Shown: positions 25,401-35,235, counted from the stretch's first letter. The stretch: 64,000 nucleotides of DNA from Scolanthus callimorphus (GCA_033964015.1 CM066917.1:29463951-29527950), one strand, 5' to 3'. Notes: generated by a model from the letters alone, not told the origin. Numbers and translations: made by a program.

Positions 25401-25934
25401 ACGTTTAAAATCAGCCAATCAGCATAGGCCCTTAAATGGATGTCCCCAGAGCCTTCCCCCGCGAGCATACGAGCCGGGGAGATCTGGGTACGAGAATGGC
25501 ATAGAGCCGACAGAGCCATTGAGGGGAAGAGCTTTCTACGCATGCCCCATCGTTCAAAATCAACCATTTATGCTTTGACCAAAATACGCCATTTTAACGC
25601 ATTTCTCGAGACGATTTTGTTTTGCCCTTGAGGCGCTACTAGTCTCCCACGCAGCCCGTGTTTTGTGTCGGTCACACAACGCTTGAGGGAAAACACGGGC
25701 TGCGTAGGAGAGTAGTGAGGCGCGTAGTGGCATAATTCTACGGGACAACCGAAAAGGAAACGAGTATTCAAGACGGTAAGCCTGTGGCGAAATGTCAAAA
25801 ATGTGCGTACCTTTTCGGGGCGTTTGTGAATACATGGTAACTTTCAAACACCGGGGTCACATCTCTTCCAGCGGCCTTTAAAAGAACATCTCGACCTCTG
25901 GGTGCCTTGCCAAGAATTTACTCACATCATATAC
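13474..25934 (-). CDS. Cytochrome b5 / fatty acid front-end desaturase
   Basis: Membrane di-iron desaturase with a fused N-terminal cytochrome b5 as electron donor, acting on acyl chains in the ER. Exons, 5' to 3': 25811-25934, 25007-25072, 24396-24453, 23888-23965, 22560-22629, 21142-21241, 20636-20704, 19650-19739, 19235-19292, 18614-18732, 17036-17116, 15375-15421, 15003-15070, 13474-13724. All have GT/AG borders and their phases agree except across one missing membrane exon between 23888 and 22629. The first cytochrome b5 exon is also missing. Histidine boxes: HDACH (split by an intron), HVFGHH and QTAHH; the Gln in box three marks the front-end (FADS-like) group. The heme motif HPGG is disrupted by one missing base at about 25896. 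Regiospecificity cannot be told from sequence. Confidence 0.9.
13982..14198. repeat. Foldback element, ~108-bp arms
   Basis: Two arms, about 13982-14090 and 14091-14198, are imperfect inverted copies (actgagatatgaatttt against aaattcatatctcagccagt; the centre is catcgatgcc). A diverged relative lies at 28955-29080. It sits in the last desaturase intron and does not code. Confidence 0.75.
14390..14528. repeat. Foldback MITE, AATAATGG termini
   Basis: AATAATGGGGCCCAG at the left mirrors the right end CTGGGCGCCATTATT, and the inner arms cattgttctggactgact / agtcagtccagaacaatg are exact complements. Loop of about 40 bp. Intronic and non-coding. Confidence 0.75.
14715..14986. mobile_element. 272-bp TIR element with poly-G core, ATT duplication
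   Basis: Termini GGGCAATTCCAGAAAATAA and the complement ttattttctggaattgccc extend into gtaccctccccc arms. ATT flanks both sides (14712-14714, 14987-14989). The paralogous sequence at 46290-46310 reads straight through gcatatt to gtgtacac with no insert, so the borders are confirmed by an empty site. Two poly-G runs lie inside. Confidence 0.88.
15435..16718. repeat. 51-bp minisatellite, about 25 copies
   Basis: Unit contains tcaggtccctccccatcaag and tccattactaagagtaag; period 51 bp, with a few 48-bp variants that lack ccc. It lies in a desaturase intron directly upstream (in gene sense) of the exon 15375-15421. Its first unit merges into the splice acceptor. Because 51 is a multiple of three, long open frames exist on both strands, but these are artefacts. 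Stray units sit at 47320-47373 and 51069-51200. Confidence 0.95.
16720..17035. other. Poly-C rich repeat remnant in desaturase intron
   Basis: Two long C-runs (about 16750-16765 and 16814-16831) sit inside what looks like degraded inverted-repeat element sequence (gcggaggggcagagggggc and gcttgccccctccc). No gene is seen. Confidence 0.4.
17917..18417. mobile_element. Composite foldback element with nested MITE
   Basis: The outer ends tagagcatatttcagatga (17921) and tcatctgaaatccgctcta (18399) are inverted copies. Nested inside, ttagtaaaatcacactcaca at 17950 mirrors gtgtgattttactaa ending near 18131, and a hairpin at 18127-18222 has arms aacaattagattac / gtaatctaattgtt. It is in a desaturase intron. 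The right half equals the repeat at 300-515. Confidence 0.65.
18928..19045. repeat. Small inverted-repeat element, AACGCAAAATATGCCA ends
   Basis: aacgcaaaatatgcca at 18928 is mirrored by tggcatattttgcgtt ending at 19045. The interior repeats ggaccgaaat three times. Non-coding and intronic. Confidence 0.6.
20028..20425. mobile_element. 398-bp foldback element with perfect 9-bp duplication
   Basis: Begins TAGTCCAGTCCCTGAACTCT and ends with the complement. The arms (about 160 bp each) are nearly identical, including gcgcatgcgctggatctgac and aagaacttgggttttttcg. CCCCTGCTG flanks both sides exactly (20019-20027, 20426-20434). A 9-bp duplication with very long arms fits Mutator-like (MULE) foldbacks. 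It lies in a desaturase intron. Open frames across it on both strands are palindrome artefacts. Confidence 0.9.
21430..22131. other. Desaturase intron, no feature resolved
   Basis: AT-rich intronic sequence between the exons at 21142-21241 and 22560-22629. No exon with matching phase and no clear inverted repeat were seen, apart from a short (GT)n/poly-G tract at the right end (22104-22131). Confidence 0.4.
22132..22540. mobile_element. MITE with gggtatgtgccgc inverted arms
   Basis: gtactcccttacaagagct followed by cgggtatgtgccgc at the left mirrors gcggcacatacccg and agccaagtac at the right. The interior repeats agaacgggg five to six times. Its right end is only 19 bp from the splice donor of desaturase exon 22560-22629, so it has inserted almost against the exon. 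Confidence 0.65.
23209..23512. repeat. 53-bp minisatellite, six copies
   Basis: Unit start caggagcctccatcacctat recurs at 23209, 23262, 23315, 23368, 23421 and 23474, an exact 53-bp period. Units also carry cgtccgaagcacaggga. It lies in the intron region where one desaturase membrane exon is expected but not found. Non-coding. Confidence 0.93.
24045..24179. repeat. Foldback MITE, TTACACGGTGGC ends
   Basis: ttacacggtggc at 24045 and gccaccgtgtaa ending at 24179 are inverted; the arms gatatgagttttattttcg and caatattttac are also mirrored around a gagcgcagcga loop. A second palindrome atatcctcactagtgaggat lies just right at 24251. Non-coding. Confidence 0.7.
24589..24647. repeat. Strong hairpin, 12-bp perfect stem
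   Basis: gtgattatcggc at 24589-24600 pairs with gccgataatcac at 24636-24647; the next bases gagaagtcac / gtgactattc pair partly. Part of a wider AT-rich repeat (24520-24815) that ends in another palindrome, aatcacctgtaggtgatt. Confidence 0.55.
25630..25729. repeat. Hairpin element with aacacgggctgcg arms
   Basis: cgcagcccgtgtttt at 25649-25663 and aaaacacgggctgcg at about 25690-25704 are exact complements, with a caca-acgc loop; gaggcgctac and gtagtg-aggcgc extend the stem imperfectly. Non-coding. Confidence 0.55.
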
Positions 25935-26649
25935 CTACAACACGTTGAATTAGATGCTGTGGGTCAGCTAGATCTAGAATACAATACGGTCTGGAAAGTG
26001 CGTGAGCAGGCCAAAAACAACATTTAATGGAAAAGAGAGCGAGGTCAGTGACCAGGGTTTGTCAAACATTCTACGTTTTCTAAATACCTTTAGATGCCTT
26101 CCCGGAGAGGGGGGGGGGACTTCCCTATTTTCAATCGGGGCGAAGGTACTCGTCGTAGCTTTTAGGGTTTAAAATCTGGTACCTTTTAGGGGGTAAAATT
26201 CGTTAAAACAAATTCCAGAGTACCTGTTAGTAGAGGTCCGTTGTGAAAATCAAGCAAATCACACTTGTTGGCAGCCTGAATTTCAGAGGTATTTTCACTC
26301 GTAAAAACTGCGAGAGCCACAATTACGAGGGAAAATAGTTGTTATATTTTTTGGGGTCAAAATCAACTAAGCCACGCCATGATTGGTACCTTTTAGAGGG
26401 GTAAAATCAGTAGCCGACGAGCACCCGGGATGCCTGTTAATCGATTATCGAATGACAAAAGAGTTGTGACCCCAAAAGTGCGCTTATAAAGTGGCCCGCC
26501 CCCAATTTCATAAAGAGCAATACTAAAAACCCTGAGTATTGTTCAAGAGGAACGCACCAATATTTGCGGAGGTCATGGGTTCATTCCCGTTTGAAGAGAA
26601 ATCCTTTATATATTTTCAATGATTTACATGCATTTTCTTCGCCAAAGGC

Positions 26650-26845
26650 AGGACATATCCAATGCATGCAGGGACGATGCAAACTCTCCCGGTTTTGCCG
26701 GGGGTCTCAAGATTTTTAGCTTCGTCTCCCGGAAAAAATTGAGAGGACTGCCATGGCATTACTGTATTTCTCCTGGGAGAGCTTCAGGAAATTTCACCAT
26801 TAAGTCAGTCTCCAGATTTTTAAAGTCCTGAGGTTGACATCCCTG
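26650..26845. repeat. Uninterrupted copy of the repeat hosting the hAT element
   Basis: On the minus strand this reads cctgaagctctcccaggaga, then aatacagtaatg, matching the left flank (2560-2626) and right flank (3888-3930) of the element at 2627-3880 as one continuous sequence. It therefore serves as an empty-site reference for that insertion. Confidence 0.75.
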
Positions 26846-27149
26846 GTAATGAAATGTAACTCTCAAATTCTTCAGACCTGATTTATTTACTTTGCAAAAC
26901 GCCATGCAAAGATCACCATTGACAGAATTGTCGTCCCTTGCGGTATACAAGTGCATACATTTCATTTCAGAGTATAAATAAATATATTTCTATCCTACGG
27001 TCTACTGTAGCCTGAATGTATGCTTTGGTCGAGCGTAATGACATCTAGGGTAAAATGTAGAGGGTCGAGGGTCTAGTTTTTTTCTGTTAAAAAGTGCATA
27101 TTTTAATTCCCGCGACGGGTAACCGATATCGGGGCTGCGTAGCGGTTAT

Positions 27150-27732
27150 AGTCTAGTCGCCAGAGGGGGTTCACGTGCACCCCCGGAACTAGTAACGAGA
27201 CATACTTTTTTGGAACCCTTAGGATATCAAGAAATGGTTTTAGATGTCCCACGGCCCAAAAAGTGTCCCACGGCCACTTTTTGGCCGGATTTTCGTTTTT
27301 AATTATATTCTTTTGTACAATTTACATGCCCGTTTTATACATGTTATGTTCCTTACTGATAGATATTTTCTAAGACTCTGTCAGCCTTTGTAGAAAAAAC
27401 CAAAACGATATGCGTATGTGACGGGAAAAGGCTGATACAGCAATTTAACTAGTCTACATGTGATCAGAGTATTCCCAAGATCGTAAAAGAATTTAAAGAG
27501 CTTTTTGTACAGTGCTACAATCTATAAAATTGGCTCATTGAATCTAATTAAATAACAGAAGAATATCATTAGAAAACAGAAACCGGCCCAAAAAGTGGCC
27601 GTGGGACACTTTTTCGGGCTGGGGACACCCCAAAAACAGATTCTAGACACCCAAAGGGTTCTAAAAATATATGTCCCAATAAATGTTCCGGGGGGGGGGG
27701 GGTGCACGTGAACCCCCTCTGGCGACTAGACT
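27150..27732. mobile_element. 583-bp element with ~140-bp inverted ends
   Basis: AGTCTAGTCGCCAGAGGGGG at the left is mirrored by ccccctctggcgactagact at the right. The arms continue through gttcacgtgcaccccc, an expanded poly-G in the right arm only, and the pair gtggccgtgggacact. No coding frame. Target duplication is not clear. Confidence 0.8.
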
Positions 27733-29475
27733 ATTATGACCGTTGACAGACTGGGTATGATTGTATTGTTATGACTTACTCCCCAAACCAAAACATGAAG
27801 TTCATCCAAACTCTTGTGAGTGCGAAAGCTCATTTATTCAAAAACGCTATTCTATTTATCAATTTGCAAACGAGGTTGCATAACAATCCGTGTTAATCCC
27901 TGGGCATTGTGTTCATTACACTACTGCATTCATTACTGCACTGCACTCATAATACTGCATTCATAACACAGCCACTCGGGTATGTTGTCATTATGGTTTC
28001 ACAACAGTATCATTGTGTCAGCAATCTAAATTTAACCCTCGACCAGAACACTCCTGCAGGCTCTACTATGCCCGCCGCAAATGCAATGTTATAGCCATGT
28101 CTAGTCAAAGTATAGAGACTATGCAATGTGAGAATGAAAACTTCAGCTTGTTTGCATGTACTGACACGTCATCCTTGCTCAAAACGCCATTACGAGCTAA
28201 CTCAGCCCACTCGGCAAGTTGTTCCTTAAAATGTATTACATAACAAAACTCCTGGTGGTTATGCAACTGGGAACCGGAGTTTCGATTTTGACTTATTACG
28301 TGAAAAGTATTGTATTGAGATCAATAATTGAAAATAACAAGCAAAATAAAAACAAATTTAATGCTTTTGTCATAAGTAACAGCATTATATCATCATGACG
28401 ACTGTTGTAAACAAGGTTCAGACCCCGTACTGGTATGAATTTCTAACACAGTCAATGTTCTCTCCTCTCGGGGTTGATATGCACGTTAAGATTATCGACA
28501 AGGGGCAATGCTGCAGAAAAAATCAAAACAAGGCCGGCTCAACATTCTACCTACCTTGCCGCGAATTGCAATATGTGCATTACATTCTGTATTTAGAAGG
28601 CTCAGTTCTTGCCAAGTAAATCTTCTCTTCTTATCCGCTGACATTATGGCTAAATGGCCAGATACCAGATGCGCGCAGATGTCACGGCTTTGGTGTAGTT
28701 CCTCGATCCTACTGCGTTGTTGATTATGACCTAGTGCACTATGGACAGGTTTGAAAATGTTCCGCTTCGTAATTCTATAAGAAGGCTTTTTATCGAGTTA
28801 GCTAATGAAATCGTCGCTGTCTTAAACGCTAATGGGTATTAGAATTCAATAGACCCATATCACGTATGGCTTATTAGTATCTCAGTTATCAAACGAAGTC
28901 CAGCATTCCATTCAGCAAATCCGTATTTGTAAAACTATTGTAAACTACAAAGCTTGGTTGAATACTGACAGATATATATTTTACAATAAAATGTATGGTA
29001 GCGCATCAATGCGTTTTGATGTTTTTGCCATTTTCTTCTTCTTTGTAAAGCTAAGTTTTGAAAATTCATATCTCAGCCAGTTTTCGAGTAATTATTCCCA
29101 AGCTATGCAGCTTTCTAATACGGGAGTGTTACATTGAACACTGGACTTCATTTCCTGATAACTACAAATGCATATCATTATTAAGCCATATGAACGCGAT
29201 ATGGGTCTATTCGTTTCGCTTGACGTAGCACGGTGTGTTTGCATTTCTATGTTTTTTATTTACGAGTTACGAAATTTACCAACTTTAACCTCGGAAATTT
29301 ATTGTGTACAAGCATGGCTACGCTTACATACACCTGTTTCAATTAACGTTCTCGTGGAACCATGTATCATGAACCCATAAATCGCGATGACAATTCTTGC
29401 CTAAAACGAAGCAGTTCATGTAAGTAACAAAGGCAACTCTTAGGACTTTCACAGTAGAGATTAACGAGAAGATTA

Positions 29476-29702
29476 GGGGCCGACCATTTAACTTTTGAGG
29501 GGGGGGGGGTGGGCTTTTTTGTCGGTGCAAGATTTTTTTTTCTACCTCTGTTAAGCGGTGAGAATTTTTTTCCAATAAAAAAGAAGGGTTTTAGTCACCA
29601 TTTTGCTGTGCAGGAAATTTTTTTCGGCCCTTCGGGCCGTGCAAGATATTTTTTTAAAAAAAGCCCACCCCCCCCCCCCTCAAAAGTTAAATGGTTGGCC
29701 CC
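29476..29702. mobile_element. MITE with GGGGCC ends and TTA duplication
   Basis: GGGGCCGACCATTTAACTTT at the left is mirrored by ttaaatggttggcccc at the right, followed inward by poly-G / poly-C and gggctttttt arms. TTA lies on both sides (29473-29475, 29703-29705), which fits a PIF/Harbinger-like element. Confidence 0.82.
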
Positions 29703-30232
29703 TTAGGTGGATTCCAGGCGCATTACATAACAACACCGGCCCGGAGCGTAACCAGAAACAATAGGCGACTTGCACTAACTGGGTCACGTGACCCAAATCC
29801 AATCATTCTGACTAAAATCTTGAAAATTCAACTAGCTGCCAATTGCTTTTATGCTGAAACTTCAGTTTCTGACTAATATCAATTGGTTCTTTGTATATCT
29901 GGAATTGATTTTGACAAAACATCTTGTTAAGGGATAGTTGGGGTCACGTGACCAAGTTAATGCAAGTGGGTACTTGTGATACTCACTTGGAGGTGACAGA
30001 GGTGATTAATTGGATTGCCATTTCAATTATTTGCTTGTCAGGCAAGCATGCGAGTGCCCCTTTAAGGACCTCGGATTTCAGGGCTGGCAGTCATCATTAT
30101 TGGAATTCCAGGGTGGGTACCCTGGCACTGGAGCTCAAATCCCAGGGGGGGGGGGGGGGGTACGTAAACATTATTTCCAAGGTGGTGATTAATAATTCAT
30201 AGGCTTCGCGGTAGAACGGACCTACATATGCC

Positions 30233-30421
30233 ATGTAATGTAATGTAATGTAATGTAATGTAATGTAATGTAATGTAATGTAATGTAATGTAATGTAATG
30301 TAATGTAATGTAATGTAATGTAATGTAATGTAATGTAATGTAATGTAATGTAATGTAATGTAATGTAATGTAATGTAATGTAATGTAATGTAATGTAATG
30401 TAATGTAATGTAATGTAATGT
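30233..30421. repeat. (ATGTA)n microsatellite, about 38 units
   Basis: An uninterrupted pentanucleotide array with no visible unit variants. It is flanked by inverted sequence: aataattcataggc and gtagaacg on the left, mirrored by cgttctatta and gcctatgaattatt on the right (30190-30460). The array therefore occupies the loop of an inverted-repeat element. Confidence 0.97.
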
Positions 30422-30639
30422 AGCTTCGTTCTATTATTTATGCCTATGAATTATTCCATCCTCTTGATAATAGACTACAGATTTGTATTGATTTAACAGC
30501 TAAAAGGTCATTTAACAAACCTGGACTGCTATTTTGGTTATTCCTGGTAAACTTAAATGTATTTTGATGATTAGAATTAGACTTATTTTTTGACAGGTTG
30601 TACAAAAATTAAGCGTGCGAGTGCCCCTTTAACAGGGTG

Positions 30640-31170
30640 GTCAGGTGGTGCGAATGTTTTAACCCACTGCCACATGTTCCCCTTATTTGAATATAAATTA
30701 ATCTTCTTGTCTTATTACGGAAAGACAACATATCCCTAGACTTGCTTGTTGGCACATCACTGTCATGATTTTGGAGTTAATTTGGGTAACTCTGGAAAAC
30801 AAATAATGGGCTTTTTAAAAATATTGCCGTACCCTCCCTATAGAAAACTCCAAATTTTCAAAATTGCTGTATCCGTGTTGAAATTTCAGGCTCCTGCACA
30901 ACCCCTATGGAGATTTGAAGCAACCAATGTGGAAATTCCGAATTCTAAAGAAAGACCCTGTGGAAATTCCAGGTCAAACACAACGTCCCCTGTGGAAATT
31001 CCAGGTTCCTCGATGGGTGGTATATATAACGGATAGCAAATGGTCATGGCTAGAAGGGATACCTCGGAAGGAGGTGATGAGAAAACTGCACTTGTTCTAA
31101 GTCAGAGCCAAGTCGTGTCTACAGTGCGAGTCGGCCTTAATGGAGCTGGTGGCTTACGAGAGTGGTGGGT
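30640..31170. other. Spacer left of the desaturase remnant, nothing coding seen
   Basis: Contains a short imperfect tandem of tgtggaaattccagg (30930-31010). The string gcgagtgcccctttaa at 30615 is a direct repeat of 30050. No gene recognised. Confidence 0.35.
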
Positions 31171-31181
31171 AATAGAGCTTG

Positions 31182-31268
31182 GACTGTATTATTATCACGG
31201 GAAAAAGTATCCTGCACCGTTATCTAAGCTTAATCTTGTCAGTCTTCATTTTCTCCCAGTTCTTATCC
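31182..31268 (-). pseudogene. Desaturase remnant: end of the last exon
   Basis: Near-identical to 13435-13522, the 3' end of the last desaturase exon, including the codons for NWEKMKTDKIKLR and the downstream tattattatc. The rest of the exon is missing here and continues at 33433-33537. Part of a dispersed broken copy of the gene. Confidence 0.85.
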
Positions 31269-31271
31269 GAG

Positions 31272-31404
31272 TGTATGGAAAACGCAGACCTGAAAAACGA
31301 AGACCCGAGACCTGAGACCCAGGAAAAACGCAGACCCGGAAAAACGCAGACCCAGGAAAAACACAGACCCGGAAAAACGCAGACCCAGGAAAAACGCAGA
31401 CACA
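31272..31404. repeat. 15-17 bp minisatellite
   Basis: Units of the type gacccaggaaaaacgca alternate with gacccggaaaaacgca, about eight copies. It begins a few bases beyond the desaturase exon remnant. Confidence 0.85.
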
Positions 31405-31610
31405 AAACGACGAATGACTCTGAATGAGTATGTTTTGGCTCACCTCAGTCGCGATGCCCTCGGCGTCTTGGTTTTCTTCCAATTTGAATGCCTATTTAAG
31501 TCACCATCTATTGCTCTATTCTCTCCAACTCTCGTTAAGACACATGTACTTTTCTTTTGCTAAATATTCCAGGAATATGTGAGGGAATATGTAGGCGCAC
31601 ACAGCTTCGT

Positions 31611-31902
31611 GTTTCCTTGGGCGCCATTTTGAATGATAAACAGGTACACAGGAACCCCATCAATAACTCAAGACAAATAGAAAAGACCGCCAGCCCCAAA
31701 AATGGAGAAAAAACTTTCTTTTGTGCAAAGTAAATAACTGTTCTCCTTGCTTAGAAATATATGTAAACTCCTTATTCGAATTGATGCTTGAGGGGGCAGA
31801 ATTTACACGAAAATGCAGAGTTGGGCTTCCTGTGCTATATAGGCCATAATAATGGGGTTCCTGTGTACCTGTTTATCATTCAAAATGGCGCCCAAGGAAA
31901 AC
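31611..31902. mobile_element. MITE with ~50-bp inverted ends
   Basis: gtttccttgggcgccatttt at the left mirrors aaaatggcgcccaaggaaaa at the right; the complementarity continues through gataaacaggtacacagg to ccccat, about 50 bp. No coding sequence. Confidence 0.85.
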
Positions 31903-31908
31903 GAATAA

Positions 31909-32107
31909 GGAAGTCACTATATCCCAATGGGTGAAACCAGAACGGGCCCAAATACTTAGATTTTTCAGAAAACTTCAAAGAAAAAAGCTTATAAAAATTA
32001 TTGCTGATTCGATCCTGGACCAACATCATTATAAACCCGAGACTCTAACCACTAGGCTACGAGGGAGTTTGCTGGTCAGGTCACTAATTTTATGGCATTT
32101 TATGTAA
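31909..32107. mobile_element. Truncated copy of the tRNA-like TIR element
   Basis: Starts GGAAGTCACTATATCCCAAT and is over 90 percent the same as the left half of the complete element at 46339-46725, including the A-box-like and B-box-like strings on the minus strand. It is cut off near the palindrome that begins at 32123. Confidence 0.8.
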
Positions 32108-32122
32108 TTTTATGTAATGTTC

Positions 32123-33173
32123 TGTCCCGTTAAAATGCCCCCTGTATCGTTAAAATGCTCTAAAAACGTAAAAATATTGTCAAATTTTCAAATAAAAAAA
32201 TCTTACCTCTGTACATTGTCTCTGTGATGCTTTGGAGTTCTTTGTAGTCCAGAAAATTGCCCCATATTGCGTAAAACAGCCTGTAAAAGCCAAAGTTCCT
32301 GACACCACTTCCCCCCTTGTAAAAGAAAACACAAGGAAGAGACTCGTGTCCTCGATAGTCGTCAGTAAATCACTCATACAATCCACCATGTTCGCAAAAT
32401 CGGCCTAGTTTTCGCATGATAGCACTTAACAATCATGCATGTATCTCACACATGTCCCTCGGGGGTTTCAACTAAACCCCGAATGGAGAAATTTGCACTT
32501 TTAAAGCCCAATCTTATAGCGAATTAGAAATTCGCTCGAGCGTGCGACCGAGGCCTCGACTACGAGTCAGTTGGAATTCCAGTCAATCGATAACTTGCGT
32601 GCTCAGATTGACTGTTCGAATAAACAAACCGCAGACAATTTTCAACTAGCCAGCCTGGGGACCTGGTAGTTTCGGTAGTTTTGTTTATTCGAACAGCCGC
32701 GAGTTATCGCTTGACTGGAATTCGAACTAACTCGTAGTCGAGGCCTCGGTCGCACGCTCGAGCGAATTCTAATTCGCTATAAGATTGGGCTTTAAAAGTG
32801 CAAATTTCTCCATTCGGGGTTTAGTTGAAACCCCCGAGGGACATGTGTGAGATACATGCATGATTGTTAAGTGCTATCATGCGAAAACTAGGCCGATTTT
32901 GCGAACATGTGGATTTTATGAGTGATTTACTGACGACTATCGAGGACCCGAGTCTCTTCCCTTGTGTTCTTTTACAAGGGGGAAGGTGTCAGGAACTTTG
33001 GCTTTTACAGGCTGTTTTGCGCAATATGGAGCAATTTTCTGGAGTACAAAGAACTCCAAAGCATCACAGAGACAATGTATAGAGGTAAGATTTTTTTATT
33101 TGAAAATTTGACAATAGTTTTACGTTTTTAGAGCATTTTAACGATCGCGATACAGGGGCATTTTAACGGGACA
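32123..33173. mobile_element. 1.05-kb palindrome with ~505-bp arms
   Basis: tgtcccgttaaaatgcccc at 32123 is mirrored by ggggcattttaacgggaca ending at 33173. The arms run inward to gttcgaataaacaaa / tttgtttattcgaac with a loop at about 32631-32673. Each arm holds an exon-like segment: a pyrimidine-tttacag acceptor, 75 bases open in one frame (AVLRNMEQFSGVQRTPKHHR), then agag/gtaaga. A TE foldback that captured host sequence, or a recent inverted duplication, are both possible. I do not recognise the peptide. Confidence 0.85.
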
Positions 33174-33403
33174 AAACAGGATCGACTTAGGGGGGAAGTG
33201 GTGTCAGGAACTTTGGCTTTTACAGGCTGTTTTGCGCAATATGGAGCAATTTTCTGGAGTACAAAGAACTCCAAAGCATCACAGAGACAATGTATAGAGG
33301 TAAGATTTTTTTATTTGAAAATTTGACAATAGTTTTACGTTTTTAGAGCATTTTAACGATCGCGATACAGGGGCATTTTAACGGGACAAAACAGGATCGA
33401 CTT
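32982..33403. repeat. Tandem duplication of the palindrome's right end, ~215 bp
   Basis: gtgtcaggaactttggcttt at 32986 recurs at 33201, and both copies run to gacaaaacaggatcgactt. It duplicates the outer part of the right arm, including the exon-like segment, giving three copies in total. Confidence 0.9.
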
Positions 33404-33432
33404 TTCACAAACATTGATCTTGGGCGCCCTGT

Positions 33433-33537
33433 GGTGCGTCAAGGAATGTTGGCACGTAATTGTATCGTACGCCAAATTCCTTGCAGGTTTGTCGTACGAT
33501 GGGTGTGATCTGAGGGTAGTAGAACTGGCTGACGCCC
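33433..33537 (-). pseudogene. Desaturase remnant: middle of the last exon
   Basis: Matches 13583-13690 and still reads GVSQFYYPQITPIVRQTCKE and FGVRYNYVPTFLDA. The QTAHH box is gone; a poly-G run (33539-33556) replaces it. Collinear with the remnant at 31182-31268. Confidence 0.88.
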
Positions 33538-33559
33538 GGGGGGGGGGGGGGGGGGGTTC

Positions 33560-34654
33560 TCCCATGTAAGAGTGATAGGGGTGCTCGTCGGGACATCGGA
33601 AAAATATACCCTAAACTAGTAGTATCTATTTCGATAGTGGAGTGCTCGAGCGAAGGAAGAGCTACTTTCTGTAGAAAGTGTTTCTTTTATCCTTGTGTAT
33701 AAAAACAGTGCATCTGAATATATTGTAAACATTGCAAGAAATGTACATGTAAGGAGAGGGTGGTAACACACGAAACAAGTTTGTTTTAATCTTATGATCA
33801 TTGAAGTTGAGTGATTTCGTTCCTTGGATTATCCTGCTCCAACACTATAGAACACTTTTTTATTGGATTCACCAGTGAATCTTTAACTTGGAAATAAATG
33901 TTTAAATATATTTATTTTTAATATTATTGATCAGTGTTATGATATAGTCTTATCTGAAGGTAGCGATAACAGGTATGTTTCTCGGTGGAGTTCCCACAAA
34001 CAGTTCAGAAATTAGTCCTCTTGTTACAAATAAACATTTGGCTGCTCTGTTAAACAAAGTACTCATTATCATGGAATTTTCCATTGCAGTAGCTTGGTTT
34101 CTTGTTTTGGTTCAATATTCTAGCTGTGCAGCTATTTTCTTGATTCAGTTTGGAATCCAGTTAAAATATTAATAAAAGCATTTCCATGCATTTTCAATCA
34201 TTCTTGTTCTTGAGATATGTAATTATTCCCATCTAATAACAGGCACTTGATGTCTATGCTTGGTATCTTTGACACTCTGTAAAAGCTTCCATATCATCTG
34301 TTGATCATTGTCTTGATTAATAACTTGGTCCTTTGCTCAATAATTTCACAACTCCTTGTACATATCCATTTTTTAAACGATTGGATGGCAATTGGTGATA
34401 TTTAATTTTTGGTTCCTGTGACTGTTTTTTTTTCTGAGATGATAATAAACAGACTTGTCAAGGCTCCTTTGTAGATACATGTTCAATCTTGATTATACCA
34501 TTATGAAATCAGAGGGGATGGCAACTTGTGACCACTGGCTGACCACTGAAGAGAATGTTGAGCTGTTTGCTTAGAGAGGTTATTCATTATGTCACTAGCA
34601 AGGCTGGATCTACAAAAAGGAAATAAAAAATTTAATAATGAGGACCTACTTTAA
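33560..34654. other. Spacer left of the Helitron, no gene seen
   Basis: Mostly AT-rich sequence with a few short open frames and no recognisable domain or splice-bordered exon. The left end (tgctcgtcgggac) resembles termini of the repeat family seen at 26400 and 45600. Confidence 0.4.
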
Positions 34655-34696
34655 TTGCTCGGAGGGAGCGCAGCGACCGGAGAGCAAGTCTAATGC

Positions 34697-35235
34697 TGGT
34701 ATAGCGCATTCGCGAGTTGTATATAGTGGGTGCGATTTTTCATGTCCACACCACAGGCTTCCCGGTCGACTCTTCCGGTATCTTGGTATAGCGCATGCGC
34801 GAGTTGTATATAGTGGGTGCGATTTTTCATGTCCACACCACAGGCTTCCCGGTCGACTGATCTGTGCAACGGTAAAAATTAATTACAGAGAATGTGTTGC
34901 GAGATAAAGCAGAAATTTAATATAATACAATTCAAATATTGTTCTACAATATATTCTGGTACTTATTTTGCTAATATCTGGAATAATTTCGGGAATTTAC
35001 GCCTTTTTACTATGTTATACGAAGAACAATCGATTCCCACAGGCTTCCCGGTCGACTGATCTGTGCAACGGTAAAAATTAATTACAGAGAATGTGTTGCG
35101 AGATAAAGCAGAAATTTAATATAATACAATTCAAATATTGTTCTACAATATATTCTGGTACTTATTTTGCTAATATCTGGAATAATTTCGGGAATTTACG
35201 CCTTTTTACTATGTTATACGAAGAACAATCGATTC
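34697..35235. repeat. Tandem blocks in the Helitron 5' control region
   Basis: Two nested duplications: gcgagttgtatatagtgggt recurs about 94 bp apart (34711, 34800), and the block starting ccacaggcttcccggtcgac and ending gaacaatcgatt occurs twice with a 198-bp period (34839-35036, 35037-35234). It lies immediately upstream of the Rep reading frame and probably contains the promoter. Confidence 0.9.

Larger units (their letters stand above)
26110..29475. other. Repeat-rich 5' flank of the desaturase
   Basis: No exon could be supported here, although the first cytochrome b5 exon of the minus-strand desaturase should be in or near this stretch. It holds a degraded element at about 26115-26430 (repeats of accttttagggg, end gacgagcaccc), a repeat copy at 26650-26845, and the inverted-repeat element at 27150-27732. 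The rest looks like single-copy AT-rich DNA. Confidence 0.45.
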
